DNA of 64,000 nt, from the NCBI GenBank assembly GCA_036897095.1, contig JAYMSP010000009.1, positions 1 to 64,000 on the forward strand, read 5' to 3'. The stretch is from Plantago elongata (Eukaryota > Streptophyta > Magnoliopsida > Lamiales > Plantaginaceae). Each line of letters opens with the position of its first letter. The stretch's first letter is position 1. Shown piece after piece: positions 50,690-62,000 of the stretch. The translations under genes were made by a program, and so were the position numbers. The notes beneath the pieces are model-generated. The model was not told the DNA's origin. It saw nothing but the letters and a program-made list of their open reading frames with translations, and searched no databases.

Positions 50690-50715
50690 TCGTGCCCCAT
50701 TGGGCCATTAACTAG
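50690..50715 (+). mobile_element. Helitron-like 3' terminus
   Basis: GTGCCCCATTGGGCC can form a short GCCC/GGGC hairpin and is followed by ATTAACTAG and then T. This fits a Helitron 3' end (hairpin, CTRR, host T). The element would extend to the left. The stem is only 4 bp, so confidence is modest. Confidence 0.35.
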
Positions 50716-50739
50716 TTATAATGATTGGTTTACAATTGT

Positions 50740-50850
50740 CACTACTAGAAAAAAATGGATATGACAACTTCTAAAATGGTCTCTAAAACTATTATAGAGT
50801 GACCTTTTGTTATTGTGACGGTTTTCAAAAGTATGGTTAGATTTGAAATT
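50740..50850 (+). mobile_element. CACTA (En/Spm-like) element end
   Basis: CACTACTAGAAAAAAATGG at 50740 is the typical plant CACTA terminal sequence, followed by GTGACGG-type subterminal words. A matching inverted end is not clear; a weak candidate is CTAGTGATG near 51031-51039. The extent is therefore uncertain and it may be a truncated or miniature element. Confidence 0.45.
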
Positions 50851-51170
50851 TTAATAGATTTTACTTCAATTATAAATTTATGTAGTGACGCTACATTACG
50901 TGAAACCGTGAATATAAACATATTTAGTCACTTTAAGTGAATCTCCATATATCTCCAGTGACATTTTTAAAGTATAATGGCCTCGAGTATCTAGATTAAT
51001 TAGATACTTGATAAGGTTAAAGTAGATAAATCTAGTGATGTCAACTAGAATCATTAGACATACTTGAACTAACACCAAACTAGGTCACAATAACAATTAT
51101 TTGTAAACGCCTTTGATCAGGAAAAGTTCGGATTTATAGTGAATATTCATCAATATATACCTAATCAAAC

Positions 51171-51708
51171 ATAAAAATCAGAAGCAGAAAACTAAATAAA
51201 ATAAAAGGAAATTTAAAAAATGGAAAATTTTCCCACTAATAAAAAAATATTGAATCAAGCATCTCATATGATATTAAATATAATATTTAAATTTATATGG
51301 AATTATAATTTATAAATGTTTAAAATAAGTTTATACTTTATACCCTTTCAATTTTAAGTTCACAAACGTTACTAATCATGAAATATAATTCTTTCAACAT
51401 GAATTTCAAAATCTTCAGAACTAAAAATATATTACGATTTGTAAACCACATATAAAAATCAGAAGTAGAAAACTAAATAAAGTAAAGGAAATTTAAAAAA
51501 TGAAAAATTTTCCCACTAAGAAAAAATATTGAATCAAGCATCTCATATGATATTAAATATAATATTTAAATGTATATGGAATGATAATTTACAAATGTTT
51601 TAAATAAGTTTATACTTTATACCCTTTTAATTTTAAGTTCACAAACGTTACAAATCATGAAATATAATTTTTTCAACATGAATTGTAAAATCGTCAGAAC
51701 CAAAAATA
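51171..51708 (+). repeat. 281 bp tandem duplication upstream of the CCA enzyme gene
   Basis: Copy 1 starts at 51171 and copy 2 at 51452, both beginning ATAAAAATCAGAAG(C/T)AGAAA. They continue in step through TTTTCCCACTAA, TTGAATCAAGCATCTCATAT and TTTAAGTTCACAAACGTTAC. Differences are few. The second copy ends about 130 bases before the CCA enzyme ATG, so part may lie in its promoter. Confidence 0.9.
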
Positions 51709-51836
51709 TCATCGTTTTTCAGTGTCATGTTGCGTCTCACGTGTGCGTTTAACATCCCATCGGATTGTTACCCGACCCATAAACCACATACTAGTGCCGG
51801 TCCGTCTTCGTAATTCATGCTCATTCGAGTACCATA

Positions 51837-54800
51837 ATGCTCTTCACTTCCATTTTCAGAAACCCTCAAATCCTCTGCTCCTCCTTGTTAAACCCTTCCA
51901 AACTATCTGCAAAAACTACCTTCACTACTCTTCCCACCTGTCGTTTCAAGTGCATACCTCTGCGTTTCAATCATACCTACTCCATAGCCACTTCTGCTGA
52001 AGCAGCTAGACCAATGGTTCCAGTGAAAGACCAAATTGATCTCACTGACAAGGAGAGTCAGATATTCGACCGTCTTCTCCAGGTCCTCCGCCACTTCAAT
52101 CTCCAAACTGAGCTCCGTGTTGCCGGTGGTTGGGTTCGCGATAAGGTTTATCGCATTCTCACCCTTTTGTCTTCTAATTGGCATTATTTTGAATAGGAAT
52201 GTATGTTCAATTAAGCTTAGAGTTTAATTCAATCGTAAATTGTTGGCACAATTTGTGTATTTTGTATATTATTTGATAAATGCAACTGGAAACTAGGCAT
52301 TTTTGTGCTGAATAGGTTCTGTTTAGTTTATTTTATGCATTCGCCTAATTTTTTTGTTTTTGGATTTTGTATTTGATTTGCAGCTTCTGGGGAAAGAATG
52401 TTATGACATTGATATTGCCCTTGATGATATGTTGGGGAAGGAGTTCTGTGAGAAAGTGAATGAATATTTGTCATCTACAGGTGAAGAAACGCAAGGGATT
52501 GGTGTGATACAGTGGTACTTTATCGACCCACTGCTGTTTATTTTTTGTTGGTAATGTTTCTGCTGCATCTTTTTAGTGAGCTGAACTGGTGAGGTGTTTT
52601 TCTCCTGTGATGGTTTGCAGCAATCCTGATCAATCGAAACATCTGGAAACGGCTAGGATGCGTCTACTGGATGTGTGGATTGATTTTGTTAACTTAAGAT
52701 CTGAAGACTACAGTGAAAATAGTCGCATTCCAACTATGGTAAACATTATGGACTCTCTTTAATGTATCCATTTAACAAGGATAGCTTCCTGCTAATACGT
52801 CTGCCAAAGAAGGTAGCATTAATAGAACGATAATTGGGATAATCGTGCATCGTGATTAGCTGCATTAGTTTAAGGTTTTCTGGTAGGACAGCTGTGGTTG
52901 CTCTGTCTTAATGGGAACTGAAACTCCAGTGCCTAGAATGTCTTAGGTCATAAGAATGTCAAGCAAAACAGAAAATGATCTAGAGAGCTCTTTGAATTGC
53001 ATATAGCTAGGTGAAATTGTAATTATATATCAGGTACTTATCATTAAACAATTTGAAAGTTCTCCAAATATTACAGAGATTTGGAACTGCTAAAGAGGAT
53101 GCTTACCGGAGGGATCTAACAATCAACAGGTAATATACTTGGACCATCTACTCTCTGAACTTATGGCGTGCAGGGTGCAGATGCACAAAGTTCTGCACAT
53201 AATGTTTTTGCACATAATCCTTATCTTTTACTGGGACAAGCTACTATGAGGCCTTTTATTTAGGTATTGCAATGAAATGCATGACTCCGTGGGTGAACTT
53301 CCAATTTTTATTTTGATCCTGTGTTGGTAGCTTGGAGTTTTTCCCGTTTCCGTTACTCTAATTCCTGATATTTATATTGCAGCTTGTTTTACAACATAAA
53401 TAAAAGTTCAGTCGAGGATTTTACTGAAAGAGGTAAAAGTTCATGTTTTCCTTTGGAAAGAGTTCTGTTCATCTTTATCATGGTTATACAACAATTTTTT
53501 GTTGATCTGTATTCTTTCTTCAATAATTTATAGGCCTTGAACATCTGAAAGCTGGAAAAATTGTGACCCCATTGCCTCCAAAAAAGACATTTTTAGATGA
53601 TCCCCTTCGAGTACTTCGAGCTATCCGTTTTGGTATTATATTACACTGCAAATCCACACTGTGCTTCTTTATATTAAAAATAAAAATGACCTGTTATCAG
53701 TTAGATTGCAAGCTGAGCCTGGTAATGTACTAGGTGCAAGGTTCGACTTTCTGTTAGATGAAGAATTGAAGATAGCTGCTGCAGACAATGATGTCAAAGC
53801 TGCCATTGCTGATAAAATTAGTAGAGAGCGGATTGGTCATGAGGTGTGCTTTGATGTACCATGTTAGTATGTATAGTAATGATTTTGGCGACTAATATTC
53901 AACTCTCACCTCCTTGTGATTTGTACTTACTGCTATACTATCATGCAGATTGATCTCATGATTTCTGGAAATAATGCTGTGAAAGCTATGACCTACGTTT
54001 CTGAGCTGCAGCTATTTTCACCTGTTTTCAATCTTCCAGTGGATATGGAACCTCCAGCATTGGAAGGACATGAAAGGTCATTTCCCTTTTTCACAGGGTC
54101 AAATAGTATTTGCCTGTCTGAATTTACTCTGTTTTGCAGAACTGCTTTTTTCCTGCTATGTTGCTATCCGTTGCAGTGAAGTATGATAAAATTTTACATC
54201 TATCCGCACTATTTAAGTTTTAGAAGCCATGTTAAGTCAAGAAACTTAAAATTCATTTTATCGGGTATTCGAGTATATAGCCCTACACAACACATTGTAA
54301 ATACCATGACTCCATGAGTGCACGTGTCAGTGCCACTATGTAGTTTCCTGCTATTTTTTGTATATTTGCAGTTGCCCAATGTGTTCTCTTTTTAATGACT
54401 AAATGTCTTTTTCATTTTTCTTTTTTCCTGATTGCTTGAGTAGGCTTTGTGTCACTTACATGGATTCAGCATGGGACCTTTTGCAGTTAATAGGATGCCC
54501 CTCCTTCACTGTGAGTATTTTGGTTGTTTATGGAGGTTGACCATACTTCTTCATTATTGTCATTTTCAGATTTTTTTTGTTTGTAAGTGTGATTAGTCAT
54601 TACTTCCAATGATCACCTTGCATGATTAAAGGATTTATTACATATGATACCCTCAATTATCGCCAACTTCTCATCAAAACAGCCCTGTTTTTATTCTTGT
54701 TGCTATTCTGCATAATAAGTAGAGCTCTAAAGAAAAGCCATCAATCCTTTAGCTTCAGCCTCTTCATATGAGATTCAACTTCAATCTCTCACCAATAAAT

Positions 54801-56602
54801 GAATATGTCATGTTAGAAGTCTGCTCTACTCTGCTAAGATGCATTTGGAATCAGGACAAAAGTTGTTGCCTATAAATCAGCAACCAACTCCATTCTTCAT
54901 GAAACACTTAGTATATCAATTGAGATAAGTTTATGGCTGTTCATAGCATTTCCTAATATTTGACTCTTAACTGTCTGTAGGATGACCAGCTGAGGCTCTG
55001 TCTATATGCTGCTTTGTTTTTGCCCTTTAGAAATACTGTATACAAGGACAAGAAAGGGAAAAAGGTAGATGCACGAGTCTTAACTATTTATATTATAATT
55101 AGACAAGTCAGTTTACTTTTACCCTTAACTTATACACCAACAAGCTGAAAGGCATATCTGACGAGTCTTGACTATCTACCTTGCAATTCTCGGATTGACA
55201 AATTTCATGACATTCATATTCTATTTTTTTCGTCATTTTAATAGATCCCTGTCGCTAGTCATATCTTCCGGACTTCGCTGAAGTTAAAGGCCAGTGATGC
55301 AGAAACAGTACGATTTCTGCTCTCTGTCTCAGAAGCTACTCTGTCTGCAATTCTGTATATGCTTATATGCTTTTTTTTGTTCTCTGGTTCCTGCTTTTGA
55401 TTTTTCTACATGATTAAATAATAATCATAACAATGAACTTATTGCAGGTTATCAGCCTGCACACAGCAGCAGAAAAGTTTTTATCCTCAATCCTTCCTAT
55501 GATTGTGCCATATCAGAATTCAGAAATTCCCAAACCTGATCCAATTGATGTTCCTTTTGCCTCAGAACTCAGAGTATCAGCTGGTAAGCTCTAACCCCCT
55601 TATGTAGTTCGTTAGCACTTATTTTTCTCAATAGCTTTCTAGAATTTTGGCTGATGTATATGTAAAATAGTCACCTCAAAGATGGATTAGATTGAATTTG
55701 CTAGCATGTGAAAACCTTCACTGAATATTGGATGATTGGATCGTGTAGTACTTGGTATATACCTCAAATGGATTGTTTACTTAAACCATTCTTTTTGGTT
55801 CTTGCTACTGTAAGTCCATGGGCTTAATAAGTTGATTGTTATAATTCATGTACAGGGTTGCTTCTTCGGGAAATCAAAGAATTTTGGCGTGTTGCATTAG
55901 TGGTCTCTTTGCTCATATACCCTCATGACATTGGCTCAATTGGAAAAATGTCTGAAGGCAAATCTCTAATCGATACAAGAGAACTATATAACAGGGTGGT
56001 AAATGCAATTTTGGAGATGGGTATGTCCTTTGTGATTCTATAATATGGTTGATCTTTATGACACATCTCATTAAGCCCTATTGTCATAAACTGGCCTATT
56101 GTGGTATACCAATGAGTTTTGGTTCTGGACGCACATATCTTCTTGCATGCATCTCGTGTACCATTTTCTGAGAAAAATGATTTCTGACTTGAGTTTGACA
56201 AGTCACTCTAGCAAAATTGTTGGCCTACTTTAAAAACCTTACTCATGCTGAAATGGCTAATGGTATATTTTGGCAAATGATATTAGCATTCTTCTATATT
56301 ATACAGGCTTGGAGAAAGTTTGGGAATTGAAACCATTGATGAACGGCAGAGAAATCATGAGCTTCTTACAGCTCAAATCAGGAGGACCACTTGTAAAAGA
56401 ATGGGTATTGCATCTGCTATGTGGCTATGCCTATACGTAGACAAAGTATGGAACTACACTTAGCAGCGTTGAATACAAACTTTTTCTTCTCTTGCAGCAA
56501 CAAAAGATTCTTGAATGGCAGCTTGCACATCCGACTGGAACTGCAGAAGACTGCCATAACTGGATGAGGGAATCTCAGTCAAAACGTGCAAGGACAGAGT
56601 GA
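51837..56602 (+). CDS. tRNA nucleotidyltransferase (CCA-adding enzyme), 15 exons
   Basis: Exons: 51837-52145, 52384-52514, 52621-52738, 53077-53129, 53383-53432, 53534-53632, 53734-53843, 53949-54076, 54444-54510, 54981-55064, 55245-55307, 55448-55583, 55856-56020, 56307-56404, 56498-56602; 571 residues, all phases closing. The class II nucleotidyltransferase head has GGWVRD (97-102) and the metal-binding D111-I-D113. Next come RRDLTINS (197-204), [15 protein letters not shown] and SRERIGHE, then a helical C-terminal body. The enzyme adds or repairs the 3' CCA of tRNAs. The first 59 residues are rich in Ser/Thr/Arg and acid-poor, like an organelle presequence, and a second in-frame Met (M60, at 52014) starts right before the conserved core. 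Plant CCA enzymes are known to be shared among compartments through alternative starts. The gene is intact. Confidence 0.96.
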
Positions 56603-57161
56603 ATTACATGCAAGCTCTCTGTGGCAAGAGAGAAGTAAATTATTGTTTTCCGAGCCCTGAAACTGAATGTTCCCTGCCTGTTAGAAGTTGTGGCTACCTG
56701 CTTACCCTAATGGTAGTTCATGGTAAATTTCCCAATTAACAGAAAACTTAAAGACTAGTTAGATCCTTGATCACCGTCTTTGACGACTCAAATTGATCCG
56801 ACATCGGCCTCAGGTGGAAGAAGTGGCATTCAGTTAGAGTCAAATGCTTTGAGAGCAAAGGTTTGGCATGGCAATGCCCAGCTGTTGACATTTCTATACT
56901 GAAAAGAATGAAGGCCTTATAATTACTAGAGTTTAGTGAAGATTGTTCATTGGTAGAGCCCTATGTTATTTGGAGAATTCCGAACAATGCTTTAAACTTC
57001 ACTATTTTTATACTAATACGCTGGAGTTAAGTTTATAACAGTCAACTAATCATCATCTTTCTTAATGGTCTTACTAGTTACCTGTGTCATGCAGTGCAAT
57101 TTTTTTTAATTTTAAATTCATACTATAAAAAGTATATTATTTTAATCATATAAATAGTAAC
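56603..57161. other. Region downstream of the CCA enzyme, no gene seen
   Basis: Likely 3' UTR, then AT-rich intergenic DNA. No ORF or repeat of note. Confidence 0.4.
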
Positions 57162-57262
57162 AAATGAAATGCAAAGTTTGACATGATTTAGCTTAAAATG
57201 AAATGCAAAGTTTGACATGATTTAGCTTAAAATTAAGGAATGATTTAGCTTAAAATTAAGGA
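57162..57262 (+). repeat. Short nested tandem duplications
   Basis: A 34-base unit (AAATGAAATGCAAAGTTTGA...) is present twice from 57162 and 57196. It is followed by a 22-base duplication (ATGATTTAGCTTAAAATTAA from 57218 and 57240) that overlaps its end. The copies are nearly identical, pointing to recent slippage. Confidence 0.9.
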
Positions 57263-58103
57263 AGTGATGGAAGAAACTACTTTTGGACAAATAATTACTT
57301 TGAAGTTTTTAAATAGTATTGGTAAAGTAATAGATTAGACAAAAGATCTCACTTTAAGATTGCATTTTATGAGTAAGTAGGGATATTAAATTATTAATTA
57401 CTCACTATTATATTTTATTTATATATGTTTCATTATAAAATGTATATTTTGGACAACATTTTCAATCCATTTACATTTTATATGCATTTATCCATTAACA
57501 TTTTACACTGAACTTTATATTCAAAAGTAAATAAACATATGTTCTGGACTGGAGGAAGTAGTTGTTTATGAAAGGAGTAAAATGAATAAACATCGTGGTT
57601 ATCAACATTGGCATTATGTGTTTTTATATGCGAAAAATGACATAATATGTTTGTTCATTAAATAATTCTATGTGTTTTATTTATGAATACGAGTTTGTTT
57701 GTCGGACCCTTCACTAATGTAGTTTCTCTTACGAGTTTGTGTTATTTTGTACTTCTAATTTGACAATACTCTTTTAGAGAGTCAAAACGTATAAAAAGCT
57801 ATTATATTTTAAAATAACAACCATTATAATATTGAATGTTGTATACAATTCAAGGTTGGTTACGATGTTCAATAACTACTAAGCTTGTATTTAGATATCC
57901 GAGAAATTTACATCATACTTTAGATTATATAATCGTCAACATTAAAGTTGCAAGTACTTTAATAATTGCTATGTCGAGTATAATGACAAACAATAATTAA
58001 TGTCGGAACTACTACGACAACCCTATATACTGAATAAAGTGCCGTTACGATAACGAAGTGACGTAATAAAGAACATGAATGTCGTACAATAACTGTTCAA
58101 CGA
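57263..58103. other. Intergenic AT-rich DNA, no gene seen
   Basis: A GGACTGGAGGAAGTAG word at 57546-57561 resembles one end of a Stowaway-type MITE, but no partner end was found. Otherwise featureless. Confidence 0.35.
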
Positions 58104-58736
58104 ACAAATTACTAATAATATTTTTCTTAATCGATAAAACTCTAATATGTATTAACGAAATGGCCGACATTCCATTGTGATTTTGAGAGCTCATCGGTCA
58201 AACTTTAAATCGATTACCCAAATTAATAAAACACCCAAATATTACTTACTGCTTTTTCAATAGTCCAAGATTCTACAACCCAAATATAATTATTCAACAC
58301 ATTATAAATTATCTACTCTTTTGGTGATACACTTTCTCACAATTTCACATTTTAACCAGCAAACAAATCTACTTCTTTTAGAATAGTAGAAATCAAAAAG
58401 TAACCAAAGTGGAAAACTGACAAATTACTAATAATATTTCCTTAATCGATAAAACTTTAAAGTACATTAACGAAACCATCGACATTCCATCGTGATTTCG
58501 ATAGTTTATCAGTCAAACTTCAAACCGATTATATATTTTAACATTTTAATAAAGCACACAAATATAACTTACTGCCTTTTCAATAGTCCAAGATTCTACA
58601 ACCCAATTATGATTTTCAACACATTATAAATTATCTACCCCTTTTGGTGATATAATTTCTCACAATTAATTCACATTTTGACCAGCAAACCTCTTTTAGG
58701 ATAGTAGAAATCAGAAAGTAACCAAAGTGGAAAACT
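58104..58736 (+). repeat. 316 bp tandem duplication upstream of the F-box gene
   Basis: Copy 1 starts at 58104 and copy 2 at 58420, sharing ACAAATTACTAATAATATTT, CGACATTCCATTGTGATTTT (with changes), TTTTCAATAGTCCAAGATTC, ATTATAAATTATCTAC, CCAGCAAAC and AAGTAACCAAAGTGGAAAAC. They are more diverged than the 281 bp duplication at 51171. The array ends about 310 bases before the F-box ATG and so may include promoter elements in duplicate. Confidence 0.9.
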
Positions 58737-59049
58737 CACAAAACAGTAAAGTTGATTAATTTGAATAATATGGGGACCGAATCACAAATTACCGCAACAA
58801 AATTTCTTAATTCGCCTTCTTTCTCTTACACCTGTCAGACAAAATCAGAAGAACACACATACACACACAGAGCAACAATGGAATTGGGGAAACATAAATC
58901 TTCAAATCAATCACAAAACCTCTAAACAATCACAAAAATCTAGTCCAATTCTCAGTCCAAACCAGTCCAATTCACTTCAATTCAATTCCAATTCCAATTG
59001 AATTCAATTGAACTGAATTGAATTGCATTTCTTCTCCGATCAACCAACG

Positions 59050-62000
59050 ATGAGCAACAATAAACTGATTAAATGGAGTCCAAAACACAAACCTCCTCTT
59101 CTGAAGCCATCCATGCACCAAAGATCAGAAAGACGAAGCAAGAGGCAGAAAATTGACAAAAAGCAGCCTTCAGAACCAGAGCTCTCCGGCTCGGATTTGA
59201 TCAGTCACTTACCTGACGACATTCTCTGCCTCATCATCTCCCGCATGGACTCTAAATCGGCGATTAGAACGTCGGCTGTAGCTAAGCGATATAAGTTTCT
59301 GTGGACTCAGTTGCAAAGCTTTCATTTTTACTCATCACCCATGGACCATCCCCTTTTTTCCAACTTCGAGACGCAAATTTCCGATCTTTTGCAGCGGAGA
59401 GATCATGTTATAAAGCTCTCGTTGTTCCGGTTGTCGGTTTACCACCGTACAACTCCTGAGTTTTTGGAGAATTGTATGAATTATGTGGCGACGCATAATT
59501 TGGAGCATTTTAGGATGCGTGCTTATGTAGAGCCGCAGAATGTTTTGCTGCCTGCAGCGTTGCTTAATTGTTCGTCTTTGGTTAGTTTGTGTTTGAGTAA
59601 TGCGGCTAGAGGGGGGTTAGTGCTGCCTAAGGCGGTAAATATGGTTAATTTGAAGGAAATGTATCTTAAGAAGATTGAGTTTTCGAGTGAGAGTTATGAT
59701 GGGGGGCTGTTTAATGGATGTCCGAATCTTGAGCGGTTAGTTTTGAGTAAGTGTTGGATCAAGCCAGATGATGAGCTTAAGGTTTTGGTCCTGAATTGCG
59801 CAAAGCTTAAAAAGTTCGAGATTATGAATTGGAGGGGTCTTTGGAGGTGTTTTGATGAGTTTTTGATTGAAATTAATGCTCCAAAACTTGATACATTTGT
59901 GTTTCAAGGTTTTATTGCTCGGGTGGTTTGTAAGGAGATATTGCCCTGTTTGGACTCGGTGAAATTGGACTTGAGCTATCCGACAGGATGTGCAGAAATT
60001 ATTGTCACCGAAAGAAGGCAAAGAACCTTCACTTGTATTGTCAGTATGCTGTCGTGGTTGTGCAAAGCCAAGTCCATGTCTTTATCGTGGAAGACATATG
60101 AGGTATTAGATTAATTTTCATTATTGAAGCTTTCATTTTGTCGCAGATGTATGTGCTTTGTTCTTTTTGTTGTTGTTGTTGGGTGGATGCGATAATCCCT
60201 GAAATTCAAGACACCTGCCACTTCTTATATTTAGTAGTGCTGAGCGTAGTTGGGTTGATAAGTTGTTAATCAGTCAAATCTGCGATGGCAGTATGGGCCA
60301 AACTAATTTCTCAGGTTTTGAGATTTTTTTTTGTTATAGTAAGATTCAATTTTCATCATTTAAGTGTTCATTTATGGTGAATATTTTTGACTTTACTGTT
60401 GGAGGATTGAAGCAACTAAATTGTTGTTTTTTAGTTCATGCACAAAGAAATCGTGCCAGACTTATTTGCGCAGGTTCCAAGATTTAACATTTTGTCATAA
60501 GATTCAGTTTATTGTTGAATCCTTCATTTTATTGCGATATGTTTTGACTTTCGTTTATGTTTTGCGCAATCTGCTTGATTTGTAATACCACTGATATGCG
60601 AAGATAACGCAAATGGAAAATATGCACTTACAAAATATTTAATACTTGGGGGAATTACCATTCAACGATGCACACCAGTCAGTAGGGGTAGTACGTTGGT
60701 TTTTCTCAAGCCCTAGATGCAATGCAAGCGACCTCGAAATATTAGGTAAATGAATTAGTAATATTAAAAATGACGGCTGGTTTCCTTCTTAATCAAATTT
60801 ATGGCTATTGCATCAAAGATTATGGCATGGCTTTGATCAGAGAACTTAAGAACTCGAAGTATTCGATTAGCGATACTAGAATGCGAAATTTCAAAGAAGT
60901 CTCTGAAAAAATTAAGTGTTAGTGCTGAAGTACAACATTGTTATTTACTGGGGTACTGAAAGAATTAGGCAACCCTGGTTGAGAGGTTTGAACTTTGAAT
61001 CATTGATATTTAAATTAAATTCAACTAGATTGTGGCTTTTGAGTTAAGATACAAGTCCTTTATATGTTCGTTATACCACTTGTCAAAGATTTTACAATAT
61101 ACTGATATAGTTCTCTACAAAATATACACAACATTTGCTGCAGCTCAGGTGGAAGAAACATTTTGTTTAAACACCTGCCTCGATCATCTTTTCAGCAAGC
61201 GTGGGTTTGAGTCCATGCAACCACATTTTTTTGTTTTTTTTTGTTCGTGCTTGTTTTTCTCTTTTTCTTACTCCCAAAAAGCCCCTATTCTCTCTTGATA
61301 GATTCTAACGAGTAAGTATCCTGGGAGAGGGTAAGATGACTTATCTAGAAATTGAACTATGTTTTTTTATGAAAACAACATGTTGTTTATCAAAGCATCT
61401 ATCAAGTCAACATTGGTGTTTTTCCACACCACACAAAAAATGCATTCTGTTAACAATATAGATGTTTTCATTAAGAACATACGTATGTTTCTAGATAAGT
61501 TATTTAGAAACAGTCTCCCTAGATACTTTGTGTACAGTTTAACATAAGTATTTATATTTAGTTACTCATGAACATAGATCGTCTGTTCTCTTTTCTCTTT
61601 TTTTGAACAAAAGTTATTATGTTCATTTAATTCTTAATGTGTTCGTTTAATGTCTTTACTTCTTAATCATTTTTGGATAACTAGTTGGGTTGTAATTATA
61701 GTTGTCACTTTTGGTATGTTTGAATTCGTAGTTGTATTCGCGGGTTCTTGTAAACCCCCGTGAACCTTTTAAATCTGTATGTAATAAATCTAGAAAATTT
61801 CACCCAAAAAAAAGAAGTATTAAATGATAAAACTAAAGAATATCTTTTTTTAAAGGTTATAAAGTAATAAATTTAACCTTTCTTTTAACAAATGAATTCT
61901 TGAAAATTATATCTAATTAAATTTGATGTATGATTTTACGTAAAAACATGTGCTATACTCACAAAAAAGCCTGTGTTTGTCTATGGTACTGGTGAGAAGG

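Noticed and set aside
57060-57562. Stowaway MITE near 57.5 kb
   Set aside because: GGACTGGAGGAAGTAG resembles one end, but the left partner is not convincing.
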